A stretch of DNA of 61,766 bases from Elusimicrobia bacterium CG1_02_37_114 (GTDB taxonomy: Bacteria; Elusimicrobiota; Endomicrobiia; CG1-02-37-114). The notes beneath the pieces are model-generated. The model saw nothing but the letters and a program-made list of their open reading frames with translations, was not told where the DNA came from and made no database searches. The stretch spans positions 1-61,766 of the forward strand of contig MNXB01000005.1 of NCBI GenBank assembly GCA_001871125.1. The letters run 5' to 3'. The translations under genes and the position numbers were made by a program. The stretch's first letter is position 1. Each line of letters opens with the position of its first letter. Positions 7,169-16,169 of this stretch are shown here, piece after piece.

Positions 7169-8560
7169 CTATGTCTTGTTTTGATGTTTAGGTTGGAACT
7201 TCCTTAATCCCAATAAATTTATTTTCCAAATCAGCGTATTGCGATGGATGTTCAGTAACTTGGCGGCATTAGTCTGGTTCCAGTTAGTCTTTTCCAGTAC
7301 GCCAAGTATATATTGTGTTTCAAATTGGTGGACTGCACCTTTGAATAATTTCTTTGGTTTTATACCCTTTTCTTCGCTGATTAGAATATCCAGGGGCAGT
7401 CTTTTGTGAGAGATGATTTTTTCTTTTCCTAAAGTTACAAGCCTTTCAGTGATATTCTGTAATTCCCGGACATTGCCAGGCCAGTTGTAATCTATTAAAT
7501 AGTTCATTGCTTGTTTTGAAATGTCCTGTATGTCCTTATTAAACATTTTACTATACATTTGAAGGAAATAATTCGCCAACATTGGAATATCTGATTTTCG
7601 TTCTCTTAACGGAGGCAGGGAAAGGGGGATAACATTCAATCTGTAATACAGGTCTTCCCTGAATGCGTTCTCTTTAACTGCTTTCTTAAGGTCAATATTT
7701 GTTGCCGAAATTATTCTTATGTCAATCTTAATCGTTTTCTGACTGCCCAATCTCTGGATTTCTCTTTCCTGGATTGCTCTTAGAATTTTTCCCTGCATAG
7801 CCATATCCATATTGCTGATTTCATCCAGGAACAAAGTCCCTGTATTTGCCAGTTCAAATCTGCCTAATTTTTGTGTCGTAGCGTCGGTAAAAGCACCCCT
7901 CTCATGTCCGAACAATTCGCTCTCTAATAAATTCTCCGGGATGGATGCACAGTCAACCGTAACAAAAGGTCTGTCTTTCCTCGGACTGTGGAAATGGATA
8001 GAGCGGGCAACCAGTTCTTTTCCTGTTCCGCTTTCCCCGTTTATCAGGACAGTCGTATCACCCTTGGCTACATCTGTAATCATATCATATACTTTCTTCA
8101 TATTTTCATCACTGCCGACAATATCGTCAAACATAAACGGTGGACTTAACTCGGACTTGAGATATTCAACTTCTCTGAGAAGCCCCTGCCTTTCTATTGC
8201 TTTCCTGATGGATTCCAGTAGTTCATCCACATCAAATGGTTTGGTTATGTAATCATAGGCGCCTAATTTCATTGCTTCAATTGCAGTTTTAACAGTCTTT
8301 ATGGCAGTGACCATAATAATATCTATGTTTTTACCCAACTCCTTTATTTTACGCAGGACATCCATACCGTCCATCTCCGGCATAAGTATATCCAGGAGTA
8401 CTACGTTTATATCCTCTTTCTTTATTTTATCCAGTGCGATTTCACCGCTGTTTGTTGCAAGAACATTATAATTATCTTCAAGTGCAACCTTAAAGGACTC
8501 TATTACACTCTGGTTATCATCAATAACTAAAACTGTAGGTAAAAATTTTTCTTCAGTCAT
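7169..8560 (-). CDS. NtrC-family sigma-54 response regulator
   Basis: Three domains: a receiver (VLVIDDNQS, phospho-acceptor Asp in VVLLDILMPEMDG, Lys in YITKPFD), an AAA+ domain (Walker A GESGTGKE near residue 175, sigma-54 contact loop GAFTDA in place of the commoner GAFTGA, Walker B TLFLDEIS) and a Fis-type HTH (NWNQTNAAKLLNIHRNTL) at the C-terminus. The start ATG at 8560 follows AAAGGA; the upstream codons in the ORF track are not needed. It activates sigma-54 promoters when phosphorylated. No histidine kinase is adjacent. A palindrome and a sigma-54-like promoter lie directly downstream, before the KAS gene. Confidence 0.93.
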   Translation of the reverse strand: MTEEKFLPTVLVIDDNQSVIESFKVALEDNYNVLATNSGEIALDKIKKEDINVVLLDILMPEMDGMDVLRKIKELGKNIDIIMVTAIKTVKTAIEAMKLGAYDYITKPFDVDELLESIRKAIERQGLLREVEYLKSELSPPFMFDDIVGSDENMKKVYDMITDVAKGDTTVLINGESGTGKELVARSIHFHSPRKDRPFVTVDCASIPENLLESELFGHERGAFTDATTQKLGRFELANTGTLFLDEISNMDMAMQGKILRAIQEREIQRLGSQKTIKIDIRIISATNIDLKKAVKENAFREDLYYRLNVIPLSLPPLRERKSDIPMLANYFLQMYSKMFNKDIQDISKQAMNYLIDYNWPGNVRELQNITERLVTLGKEKIISHKRLPLDILISEEKGIKPKKLFKGAVHQFETQYILGVLEKTNWNQTNAAKLLNIHRNTLIWKINLLGLRKFQPKHQNKT

Positions 8561-8587
8561 ACACAAATCCTTTCACGTAGCTATTCG

Positions 8588-8669
8588 GTGAACCATGGTA
8601 AAAACTTGGAATAGACCCTTTAGGGTCATTTACGAGGCTAAAGCCTCTATTCCAACATAGTTCAGTGAG
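8588..8669. repeat. Cloverleaf-like palindromic repeat, copy 1
   Basis: It shares 45 identical nt (starting GTGAACCATGG) with 16824-16927. An outer stem GGAATAG/CTATTCC encloses two hairpins, GACCC-TTTA-GGGTC and GAGGC-TAAA-GCCTC. It lies between the PC4-like gene and the NtrC gene, with no coding capacity. Confidence 0.85.
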
Positions 8670-8680
8670 TTATCCTTTCA

Positions 8681-8953
8681 CTATGCACCGTGTTCAAGTA
8701 AATTGAGTATCTCGTCCTTTTTTTCAATTATAATCTTTATATCTTTTGCGGTTAACCCGACAATCTTACTCATTTTCATTTCGCTGTCCCCTTCCCCTTT
8801 CCAGTAGGACCTTTTTTCTAACTTTGGTTTTCTTTTGTTCCAGCTGACAACCCGCAGGATATATACGTCTTTGTCGGTCTCTTCTTTATCCAGCACAAGC
8901 AATATATCTTCTGTCAATTCTCTTATTTTTCTACCTGTTTTTTTCCCCGGCAT
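8681..8953 (-). CDS. PC4/YdbC-like single-strand nucleic-acid-binding protein
   Basis: A 90-aa protein with a basic N-terminus (KKTGRKIREL) and the layout YILRVVSWNKRKPKLEKRSYWK then MSKIVGLTAKDIKIIIEKKDEIL. This resembles the PC4/YdbC fold, in which curved strands are followed by one helix; in PC4 the segment reads PGKKGIxLxxxxW. GGGGG lies 7 nt before the ATG. YdbC-type proteins bind single-stranded DNA or RNA. It sits downstream of serS, separated by a hairpin. The assignment is by fold pattern only. Confidence 0.5.
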   Translation of the reverse strand: MPGKKTGRKIRELTEDILLVLDKEETDKDVYILRVVSWNKRKPKLEKRSYWKGEGDSEMKMSKIVGLTAKDIKIIIEKKDEILNLLEHGA

Positions 8954-8982
8954 TTCTAACCCCCTAACTTAATCCCTCTTTA

Positions 8983-9024
8983 TCCCCCTTTATTCCTACG
9001 GAACCTACTTCGGTCAAAGGGGGA
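8983..9024. repeat. Inverted repeat downstream of serS
   Basis: TCCCCCTTT (8983-8991) and AAAGGGGGA (9016-9024) form a 9-bp stem with a 24-nt loop. No T-run follows on the minus strand, so termination is uncertain; it may be a REP-type element. Confidence 0.55.
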
Positions 9025-9035
9025 GTGATGGGGGA

Positions 9036-10301
9036 TTACCCAATTTTATCAAAACTGGTATAAGATTTGAGTGCGGACGGTATGGTTATTGACCCGTCAG
9101 TATTCTGATAATTTTCCAGAATTGCAGCAAATATCCTGCCCACAGCCAACCCCGAACCGTTTATTGTATGGACATATTTTTTGTTATTTTCTGTTCGGAC
9201 CTTTATATTCAGCCTTCTTGACTGAAAATCCCTGCAGTTACTGCAGCTTGAAACCTCACGCCACATTTTTTCGCCCGGCATCCATACTTCCAGGTCGTAT
9301 GTTTTTGCTGAAGTAAACCCCAAATCGGCACCGCAGAGTTCAATAACCCTGTAAGGCAGTTTGAGTTGTTTTAAAACATCTTCTGCATCGTTTAATAATT
9401 TTTCAAGTTCATCCGCTGAATCTTCAGGTTTAGTAAACTTGAACAGTTCAACTTTATTAAACTGGTGGTTGCGGATTAATCCTTTTGTATCCTTGCCGTA
9501 TGAACCCGCTTCCCGGCGGAAACACGCTGAATAAGAGACATATTTTTTCGGCAGTGCGTCTTTATCAAATATTTCATCAGAATGCAAGTTTGCTATTGTT
9601 ACTTCTGCTGTCGGTATGAGATAAAATTCATCGTCTGCACATTTGAATACTTCCTCTTTGAATTTAGGTAACTGCCCCGTGCCTGTAATTGATTTTTTAT
9701 TGACCAGGTAAGGTGTCATAACTTCTGTGTAACCGTGCTGTTTTGTATGCAAATCAAGCATAAACGAAATAATTGCACGTTCAAGTACAGCACCGCGGTC
9801 TTTCAACACTGCAAACCTTGAAGATGACATTTTCGTTGCAATTTCAAAATCAATTATACCTAATTTTGAACCGAGTTCCCAGTGTGGTTTTGGTTTATCT
9901 AATTTCTGTTCGCCGGTTTCTAAATTTTCACGGATTTTTTTGTTGTCTTTTTCTGATTTACCTGTCGGCACACTCTCATCGGGTAGATTTGGTACGGTCA
10001 GCATAAACTCTTCTATTTTATTTTCCAAGTCTAATAATATTTTTTCTTTGTTTTGTATTGTTTCCCGGATTTCTTCCGTCTCTTTCATAAGTTTTTCTGC
10101 GGGTTTCTTTTCCTTCTTTAATAGTCCAACCTGTTCAGAAGTTTTCTTGCGTTTTTCACGGAGTGCATCTATTTCACTGATAAGTTTCCGCCTCCCGCTG
10201 TCCCACTCCAGAAGTTCAGAAAAGTCTATCTTTATCCCGCGTGTGCTCAATCTCTCTTCTACTTCTTCCCTGTTTTCTCTTATAAACTTCAAATCTAACA
10301 T
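9036..10301 (-). CDS. serS: Seryl-tRNA synthetase
   Basis: The 421-aa product is full-length. It begins [18 protein letters not shown], followed by the long antiparallel coiled coil that binds the tRNA variable arm (about residues 30-100). Class II motif 2 is visible as [21 protein letters not shown] near residue 265, and motif 3 as [16 protein letters not shown] near 385. It charges tRNA-Ser (and Sec) with serine. The start follows AAAGG, 3 nt after the rtcB stop, so it is probably co-transcribed with rtcB. No T-box leader is visible. Confidence 0.97.
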   Translation of the reverse strand: MLDLKFIRENREEVEERLSTRGIKIDFSELLEWDSGRRKLISEIDALREKRKKTSEQVGLLKKEKKPAEKLMKETEEIRETIQNKEKILLDLENKIEEFMLTVPNLPDESVPTGKSEKDNKKIRENLETGEQKLDKPKPHWELGSKLGIIDFEIATKMSSSRFAVLKDRGAVLERAIISFMLDLHTKQHGYTEVMTPYLVNKKSITGTGQLPKFKEEVFKCADDEFYLIPTAEVTIANLHSDEIFDKDALPKKYVSYSACFRREAGSYGKDTKGLIRNHQFNKVELFKFTKPEDSADELEKLLNDAEDVLKQLKLPYRVIELCGADLGFTSAKTYDLEVWMPGEKMWREVSSCSNCRDFQSRRLNIKVRTENNKKYVHTINGSGLAVGRIFAAILENYQNTDGSITIPSALKSYTSFDKIG

Positions 10302-10304
10302 ATT

Positions 10305-11711
10305 TTAACCTTTTATTACTCCTACAGGCGACATCCTCACAACTTTCTTTGATATACCTGCCTGATGGCACACTTCAACAACCATATTCACGTCTTTATA
10401 TGCTTCCGGCGCCTCTTCGGCAAGCGTCTTATATTCCCTCGCCTGAACAATTATACCTTCTTTAGCAAGTCTCTGTTTCAGTTCACCGCCGGAAACCCGC
10501 CTCAAAGCTTCCGTTCTGCTCATTGTCCGTCCTGCCCCATGACAGGTTGACCCCCAGGTTTCATCTAAAGCTTTCTGTGTCCCGACCAAAACGTATGAAT
10601 TTGTTCCCATACTGCCCGGGATGATTACCGGCTGTCCCGGGAATGCACGCGTTGCACCTTTGCGGTGGACGATAAGTTTTCTTTTCTTACCCTCAACATT
10701 ATGCTCTTCAATCTTGCCTATGTTATGTGCAACATCATACACAAGTTCAAGCCCAATATCTTTTGGTGACATCCCCATTACCTGCATAAAACTTTCCCTT
10801 GTCCAGTGAGTTATACACTGTCTGTTAGCCCAGGCATAGTTTGCCGCTGAGGACATTGCAGAGAAATAATCCTTCCCTTCATCCGAAGTTACTGGTGCGC
10901 ATACGAGCTGTCTGTCAGGGATTGAAATATTGTATTTTTTTAAGGCATTCTGTAATATTTTTATATAATCGTCACAGACCTGGTAGCCTAACCCGCGGGA
11001 ACCCGTGTGAATCATTATCGTGACCTGTCCTTTAAATAGTCCCATAGAGTTAGCTGCCTGTTCGTCATAAACTTCGTCAATTACCTGTATTTCAAGAAAA
11101 TGGTTACCCGCACCGAGTGTCCCTAACTGTTCTCTCCCGCGTTCCAGTGCTCTCTGTGAAACTTTTGAAGGGTCAGCAGAACTCATCTGCCCCTGGTCTT
11201 CAGTATGAGATAAATCTTCCTGATTACCGAACCCCTTTTTTACAGACCACTTAGAACCTTCTTCAAGAACTTTCATAACTTCGTTACGGTTTAAATTTAT
11301 TTTACCCGTTGACCCCACACCCGACGGTATATTGGTAAATAAAGTAGATATAAGTTTTTCTAATTTTGGGGACACATCACTTAATTCCAAATTTGTCCTG
11401 AGTAACCGCACCCCACAATTTATATCGTACCCGATTCCTCCAGGAGAAATAACTCCTGTATCATAATCAAATCCTGCAACGCCGCCTATCGGGAACCCAT
11501 ATCCCCAGTGTATATCAGGCATAGCAAGTGACCTGCCGACTATGCCCGGCAGATAAGTTACATTTGACACCTGGTTACTTGCCTTATCATGGACAATATG
11601 CTCCAGCATCTTTTCTGAAGCATAAATCATCCCTTCAGTCCGCATACCGCCGGATTTCGGCATCAACCACCGCCAGTCATCAATTTTTTTCAGTCCATGA
11701 TATTCAGTCAT
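10305..11711 (-). CDS. rtcB: RNA-splicing ligase RtcB
   Basis: About 468 aa. It joins 2',3'-cyclic phosphate and 5'-OH RNA ends using GTP and Mn2+, in tRNA repair or splicing. Visible signatures are DINCGVRLLR (metal Cys), GAGNHFLEIQ, HTGSRGLGYQ, the guanylylated His region (VHRKGATRAFPG), PGSMGTNSYVL and CHGAGR at the C-terminal active site. I chose ATG 11711 (MTEYHGLKK); the ORF track adds three upstream codons without need. No archease gene is adjacent. A 26-nt stretch of this gene also occurs in an intergenic region at 38875. Confidence 0.96.
   Translation of the reverse strand: MTEYHGLKKIDDWRWLMPKSGGMRTEGMIYASEKMLEHIVHDKASNQVSNVTYLPGIVGRSLAMPDIHWGYGFPIGGVAGFDYDTGVISPGGIGYDINCGVRLLRTNLELSDVSPKLEKLISTLFTNIPSGVGSTGKINLNRNEVMKVLEEGSKWSVKKGFGNQEDLSHTEDQGQMSSADPSKVSQRALERGREQLGTLGAGNHFLEIQVIDEVYDEQAANSMGLFKGQVTIMIHTGSRGLGYQVCDDYIKILQNALKKYNISIPDRQLVCAPVTSDEGKDYFSAMSSAANYAWANRQCITHWTRESFMQVMGMSPKDIGLELVYDVAHNIGKIEEHNVEGKKRKLIVHRKGATRAFPGQPVIIPGSMGTNSYVLVGTQKALDETWGSTCHGAGRTMSRTEALRRVSGGELKQRLAKEGIIVQAREYKTLAEEAPEAYKDVNMVVEVCHQAGISKKVVRMSPVGVIKG
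11361..11386. repeat. 26-nt sequence identical to 38875-38900, inside rtcB
   Basis: The plus-strand sequence begins TAATTTTGGGGACACATCAC and ends TTAATT, identical to an intergenic copy at 38875-38900. Here it encodes ELSDVSPKL within RtcB. Confidence 0.8.
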
Positions 11712-11724
11712 AGCAAACACATCC

Positions 11725-12027
11725 TTAGTAAAAATCTAAACAGTTATAATCCTCGTCAGTCAACCCATATTTTTTTAACATTTTAAAATTCTCAAGAAAT
11801 ACTCCTCTTTCTTGATGGTAGTTTTCGGGATGATACTTAGAAACGCAATCGGCATAACTGTTGAGTAATGTCAAAAGGTTTTTCTTTGTCATGTTTTTTA
11901 TTTCTAAATTAGGACAGTATTCCTCTTTTGCTTCTAAGAGATTTCTCATTGCTTCTTCATATTTAATAAAAAGAACCGCTTCATCAGGATTTATTCTTGC
12001 TTTTTTCAATAAACTTACCGCTTTCAT
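11725..12027 (-). CDS. Hypothetical 100-aa protein upstream of rtcB
   Basis: I do not recognise the family. The gene looks real: GAGGTGA lies 6 nt before the ATG and its stop is 13 nt before the rtcB start. The product is mostly helical (ARINPDEAVLFIKYEEAMRNLLEAKEEY, then MTKKNLLTLLNSYADCVSKY), soluble, and without clear catalytic motifs. It contains HPENYHQERG near residue 67. A HEPN-like helical fold is possible but not demonstrated. Coupling to rtcB hints at RNA repair or a TA-like role. Confidence 0.65.
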   Translation of the reverse strand: MKAVSLLKKARINPDEAVLFIKYEEAMRNLLEAKEEYCPNLEIKNMTKKNLLTLLNSYADCVSKYHPENYHQERGVFLENFKMLKKYGLTDEDYNCLDFY

Positions 12028-12076
12028 TTTCGTTCACCTCATTTACAATATTTAAATCCTTTAATTAATTCAATCT

Positions 12077-12196
12077 TTAATATTTTTTTCCATTTGGTCT
12101 TGATATATGTCCATTTATTCTGTGCTTATCATAAACATCAAAAACATCTTTACAGAATTTAATCATTCTTATACACCACGACCCCACACCGCACAT
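12077..12196 (-). CDS. Tiny ORF coupled to the 269-aa gene (TAGATG)
   Basis: The ATG at 12196 follows the stop of the 269-aa gene with no gap (TAG-ATG), encoding 39 aa including KFCKDVFDVYDKHRINGHIS. It may be reinitiated by termination coupling, or it may be the displaced C-terminal tail of a neighbouring gene. No family was recognised. It is too short for the ORF track. Confidence 0.3.
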   Translation of the reverse strand: MCGVGSWCIRMIKFCKDVFDVYDKHRINGHISRPNGKKY

Positions 12197-13006
12197 CTAT
12201 AATTGTCTCTTTTGAAAATTTCCTCTTTTAATATTTTCTCTATCTTGTATCAGAAAAGATTCTTTCATTCTTCCAGAATCTATTAATTGATAGGCACTTT
12301 TCATCTTTGTTTTAACAATCCCTGCCTCTCTCCCTGATTTTATTATAATTTCCCTGATTTCAGAATCACTTACACCGCTGGTATCACGGTACTCCGACTT
12401 AGTCGAAAAAAATTTACGAAGACTTTTCGCGAGGACTCTGAATTCATTCTTGGTTATGGTACGTTCTAAACTCCTTATCATTTGCTTCATAATGGGTAGT
12501 ACTCGGGGGTCACGCATTAGTCCCGGTGATTCCATAAGAGTTATCCAATTAAACCATTCCCCTACCCAATTAATATCTTCCCACTTATGTCTTCCTAGTT
12601 GGTAACAATAATGCAAATGATCATATTTCTTACCTTCCCGCCGTGCTTTTGTTGTTGCTCCCACATCTGTTTTTTGGGTACCCCTTGGAAGTAATTCCAA
12701 AGGACAATGCTGTCTTATTGCCTGCCATATATAGCCATTATTCACATCTTCAGGATTTACAAGGGATTTATCATCAACAAAAGATAATTTTTCCCCCAAA
12801 GCATGCCATTTCTTTAAGGCATTTGCATTTAAAGTTCCTTCTCTTTTCATTTCTTTAAGTATATGGTTCATCTTTTGCTCAAGATACTTATCCAATCTTC
12901 TGGCTTTTTCCATATCATCTCTAGTAATTTTACCCTCTCCTAAGAAGGGGGTCATTATAATTTCTTTACCATTTATTATTGCTTTTCTTCTAACTATAAC
13001 AGCCAT
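12197..13006 (-). CDS. Unknown 269-aa partner of the GHKL ATPase
   Basis: I do not recognise this protein. It is soluble, basic and largely helical, with a conserved-looking aromatic and histidine-rich centre (KKYDHLHYCYQLGRHKWEDINW near residues 125-147) and a basic C-terminus (ENIKRGNFQKRQL). It starts 3 nt after the stop of the GHKL ATPase gene, on the same strand, with a GAGGA-type Shine-Dalgarno inside the end of that gene. The tight spacing argues that the two proteins work together. The aromatic/His cluster could hold a metal or bind a nucleic acid, but nothing proves this. Confidence 0.75.
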   Translation of the reverse strand: MAVIVRRKAIINGKEIIMTPFLGEGKITRDDMEKARRLDKYLEQKMNHILKEMKREGTLNANALKKWHALGEKLSFVDDKSLVNPEDVNNGYIWQAIRQHCPLELLPRGTQKTDVGATTKARREGKKYDHLHYCYQLGRHKWEDINWVGEWFNWITLMESPGLMRDPRVLPIMKQMIRSLERTITKNEFRVLAKSLRKFFSTKSEYRDTSGVSDSEIREIIIKSGREAGIVKTKMKSAYQLIDSGRMKESFLIQDRENIKRGNFQKRQL

Positions 13007-13009
13007 TTT

Positions 13010-15004
13010 TCAAATTTCCTCATAATATTTACTTTTTATTTCGGCCATTTTACCTGAAATCTCAAAATAGGCATCTTTGGGGTCTTTTAATATCTTACTT
13101 GAATCAAGAGGATGATAATCTGGAGTGCCATCTTCTTTATCTGGTCTATTAAGAATGAAATCAATGCTACCTTCTAAAAAGATCTCAAACAGGTAATCAG
13201 TTTGTAATTCTTTATCTTCTTCAACTTGCTTATAACATGAGTGCATGATATTATAATATAGAATTGGTTCCTCTCCAAGAATTCCCGTAGTAATCCATTG
13301 TCTTTTTTCAATGCCTTCTTTATTTGTAAAATCATCCGGATGTGTTTCAAAAGGCAAACGAAACTCTGGGTCTTTTTCAATCCATAGTATTTTTGAAAGA
13401 GAATCTATTTCTAAATTATTAACTTCATTTATTAAGCGAATTTTTAACCGATATTCTCCTGGGTCTGGGAATACACTCTTTGAAAAGATAATACTGAATG
13501 TACCAATCGATTTAGGCTTTAAATATGGAGTAATATCAATGTTTTTTTCATCATGCAATATATTTATTTCTCTGTCGCCAAAGAGCATAAAGATTCTTAA
13601 CCGTCCTTTTAGATGTTCATTTGTTTTATTAAATATTCTAACCTCAAAATCTTTGATTTCTTCTTCCCAATTTATCCTTGGTGCTATCTCAGGGTCTGGA
13701 AAATTAAAATTATGCAACATTATTCCTATTAGTTTATTAGACGGTGGTAGCGGAGATGGTGGAGGTGGTTTAACTATCCCACCCTTTCTACCGAATAAAT
13801 CAAGGTCTTTAGCATATTTTGATAAATATCTTAATGCATCAATTTCAGCTGATGAACGTATCTGCTTCCTCCTTTCACGCGGGTCTATTCCTATCCCAAT
13901 TTTTTTATAACCAAATTCTCTAAGTTCTTCTTTTATATATTCCTTTATTGCTTTGGGAACTGCTCTTCGCCATATTAAATCATAATGATTTGGATTCTGA
14001 TTGTAGTTCTTTCTCAATTCTCTATCTAAATCTCTATCGAATTCTATAAATCCATAAATATTGTCAGTTATATCAAGAGGAACACCTTCCATGTTTATTG
14101 AGGTTATCTTCATATTGTTATGGATAATAGTAACTCCCCTAAATTGTTCTGGTATCTCCCCTCCTTTTTTGTAAGCTATTTGGAGATGCTTTATTTTAAA
14201 TCGCTCTCCACTTAATAATTTTATTTCATCATTATTTTTAATCCATACCTTGATTTTGTCAGTATCTTTTGATGGTATGGGAAATAGTTTCGGTATTTTT
14301 GCAACTTTATCATAATCGGATGTCTTAACACGAATCTTAACTCTTTCTTTTTCTATTGCACGAAACCAAGTTTCTTCAATAGCAGTTATGAAATTACCAT
14401 TTTCGATTTCATCACATAATTCTTTAATGGGGTTAACTATTATTATCCTTGTTCCAAGCTTAGATAATGGTTCAAGGCCTGTAAGCTCTTTCGGTTCACC
14501 GCGCCCATCCTCTTCATCCCAATGAAGCATTGGACAATCTGTTTTTGTTGCCCGTGTTGCACCCAATCGATAAGTATCATCCTCTCTAAGACTGTCATAG
14601 TACATAGAGTAATCTGCTGATGCTGCTAAAAATACAAATTTTCCTTGTCCTCTTGCACCAATAGCGTCTTGATTCGATGTTGTAAAACCAAAACCTTCAA
14701 ATCTCGCCCAATGGTCTGATTCCTCAAGAGTCTCGTATTCTTCTGTTCCCAATACTTTACCAGTAAGGCCATTTGTATTGGAATCAGTCATTGTGAAAAA
14801 AGTGCCTTTTTTATTCTTTACCAACTCAAAAGTAAACTCAACAGGCACGGTTTTATTAGCCGTATGAAAAGCGTTTTGTATAGCATCCTTTTGAGCCCCG
14901 TGAGGAATCCCCAACGGATAATTATCAGCTATAGTTGTACAAATACTTACATAATCAGCTGGTCTATGGCGTCCCTTTGAAAAATCTAATTTTACCTCCG
15001 ACAT
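13010..15004 (-). CDS. GHKL-fold ATPase of an uncharacterised cassette
   Basis: The 664-aa protein has the Bergerat-fold motifs in order: N box QKDAIQNAFHTA (about residue 40), G1-like TDSNTNGLTG (near 73) and G2 GARGQGKFVFLA (near 115). An unusual proline linker PPPPSPLPP near residue 425 separates the ATPase half from a beta-rich C-terminal half that may be immunoglobulin-like (FEVRIFNKTNEHLKGRLRIF). AGGAGG lies 5 nt before the ATG. No HisKA, MutL or Hsp90 partner domain is visible. Standalone GHKL ATPases next to small unknown genes occur in several anti-phage systems (MORC/MutL-like), so a defence role is inferred, not shown. Confidence 0.85.
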   Translation of the reverse strand: MSEVKLDFSKGRHRPADYVSICTTIADNYPLGIPHGAQKDAIQNAFHTANKTVPVEFTFELVKNKKGTFFTMTDSNTNGLTGKVLGTEEYETLEESDHWARFEGFGFTTSNQDAIGARGQGKFVFLAASADYSMYYDSLREDDTYRLGATRATKTDCPMLHWDEEDGRGEPKELTGLEPLSKLGTRIIIVNPIKELCDEIENGNFITAIEETWFRAIEKERVKIRVKTSDYDKVAKIPKLFPIPSKDTDKIKVWIKNNDEIKLLSGERFKIKHLQIAYKKGGEIPEQFRGVTIIHNNMKITSINMEGVPLDITDNIYGFIEFDRDLDRELRKNYNQNPNHYDLIWRRAVPKAIKEYIKEELREFGYKKIGIGIDPRERRKQIRSSAEIDALRYLSKYAKDLDLFGRKGGIVKPPPPSPLPPSNKLIGIMLHNFNFPDPEIAPRINWEEEIKDFEVRIFNKTNEHLKGRLRIFMLFGDREINILHDEKNIDITPYLKPKSIGTFSIIFSKSVFPDPGEYRLKIRLINEVNNLEIDSLSKILWIEKDPEFRLPFETHPDDFTNKEGIEKRQWITTGILGEEPILYYNIMHSCYKQVEEDKELQTDYLFEIFLEGSIDFILNRPDKEDGTPDYHPLDSSKILKDPKDAYFEISGKMAEIKSKYYEEI

Positions 15005-15170
15005 ATTTGCCTCCTGAATCTTAAATCTAATTTTATCTGCACTACTATAATTTGTTTACTCATTTATTTTCTTCTCATAAATTAAAGAACTCCTTAATAT
15101 CTACTTAACTGTTTTACAACTTCTATATGGTAGAAAATTTGTTGCTTTATCAAGGATAGAACTCTTTCTC

Positions 15171-15425
15171 TTATTGCTTGTTTGACATATTATAGTGCTT
15201 GCTATTGATAATTTGATTTACGCATAGACTGCAAATACTCTTCAGATTAGTAAAGTCTTCGTTTTTTGGAATTTTCCAATATCCCTCTTTATCATGTCCG
15301 TACTTATTGTAATGTCTGAAGCATTTCTCACACAGTAAATGTCCATCAGTTTGATGAAACACTTGCTCTCCTTTCAATACATGGACACAAACTACTACTA
15401 AGTTATCGCTCATAAATTTACTCAT
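15171..15425 (-). CDS. Small putative zinc-binding protein
   Basis: The 84-aa protein has cysteine/histidine pairs arranged as VVVCVHVLKGE, HLLCEKCFRHY and SICSLC, which could make one or two zinc knuckles. Its opening (DNLVVVCVHVLKGEQVF) resembles a widespread small hypothetical family. The gene lies 166 nt upstream of the GHKL ATPase on the same strand, so it may be the first member of that cassette. Its ATG overlaps the stop of a 27-aa ORF (ATGA). Confidence 0.6.
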   Translation of the reverse strand: MSKFMSDNLVVVCVHVLKGEQVFHQTDGHLLCEKCFRHYNKYGHDKEGYWKIPKNEDFTNLKSICSLCVNQIINSKHYNMSNKQ

Positions 15426-15505
15426 TGTTCTGAAAATTTTTCAATCCACCCTATTTTTTGTCTAACTCTTTTATTCTGTATTTTCTCTAATGTAGTTATT
15501 GCCAT
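15422..15505 (-). CDS. 27-aa ORF overlapping the zinc-binding gene
   Basis: The ATG at 15505 encodes a 27-aa basic peptide (AITTLEKIQNKRVRQKIGW) whose TGA overlaps the next ATG as ATGA. It could be a leader peptide coupling translation or a remnant. The Shine-Dalgarno is weak. Confidence 0.3.
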   Translation of the reverse strand: MAITTLEKIQNKRVRQKIGWIEKFSEQ

Positions 15506-15590
15506 GGTATTTAAATGAAATCCTGTGTTATTTCCTGAGATTATTTTACCACTTTTATTGTAATTAGTCAACTTATAAAATTTCAAGAAA

Positions 15591-15606
15591 GCCCGATGAA
15601 TCGGGC
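15591..15606. repeat. REP-like hairpin GCCCGAT-GA-ATCGGGC
   Basis: A perfect 7-bp stem around the core CGATGAATCG, which recurs at 17118 and 29096. It lies in the 15506-15659 spacer, which otherwise shows nothing beyond the tail TGGACGCTAC shared with other copies. Confidence 0.7.
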
Positions 15607-15659
15607 AACTCCAGGAATTCCCCGATAAAACTGGACGCTACAAAAATAATTTTATTCCT

Positions 15660-15689
15660 TTGTAAATCCTTCAAAAATTTTGATATAAT
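15660..15689 (+). promoter_or_regulatory. Sigma-70 promoter candidate for the cNMP-binding gene
   Basis: TTGTAA (15660-15665), 18 nt, TATAAT (15684-15689). Confidence 0.6.
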
Positions 15690-15709
15690 TGAAGATGGAG
15701 GAATTCTTT

Positions 15710-16156
15710 ATGGAATTAACCCAGGAAGAAATACAGTGGCTTTATAGAAATCTGAGGAGTGTTGATTTTTTTGCAGACGCAAACGTAGATGATATTGACC
15801 TTTTGTTGAGAACACAGGTTCATAAATATTCTTACAAAAAAGGGCAGAAAATTTGTAAACAGGGCACACCGGGAGACGCATTCTTTATGATTTATAAAGG
15901 AAAAGTTTCAGTGACAGTATCCAAAGGGCTTTTCCAGAAAACCAAGGTGACTGAACTCGGTCCGGGTCAGTTTTTCGGTGAGATGGCATTGATATCCAAT
16001 GAGCCAAGAACAGCAACGGTTATTGCTGATGAATGGACAGAGTGTTTTGCTATCTTAAAGTTTGATTTCAATATGTTTGTTTCTGACAAACCTTTGTTTG
16101 CCCAGAAAGTCCGTTCAGCAACAGCACAAAGAAAATTTGAATTGCAACAGAAATGA
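15710..16156 (+). CDS. Cyclic-nucleotide-binding domain protein
   Basis: About 148 aa, a single CAP-type cNMP-binding domain without a DNA-binding HTH. Motifs: GQKICKQGTPGDAFFMIYKGKVSV (strands 2-4) and the phosphate-binding cassette FGEMALISNEPRTATVIA. I prefer ATG 15710 because GGAGG (15697-15701) lies 8 nt before it; the ORF track's TTG at 15689 overlaps the -10 box. Without an effector domain it may gate a partner protein as a small cytosolic sensor. It is flanked by a REP hairpin and a TA operon, so no operon partner is visible. Confidence 0.88.
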   Translation: MELTQEEIQWLYRNLRSVDFFADANVDDIDLLLRTQVHKYSYKKGQKICKQGTPGDAFFMIYKGKVSVTVSKGLFQKTKVTELGPGQFFGEMALISNEPRTATVIADEWTECFAILKFDFNMFVSDKPLFAQKVRSATAQRKFELQQK

Positions 16157-16169
16157 TTATAGAAAATCC

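Noticed and set aside
13311-13910. Plus-strand 199-aa ORF inside the GHKL gene
   Set aside because: Antisense shadow of the GHKL ATPase; residue composition (Ser/Phe/Ile rich) is typical of a shadow frame.
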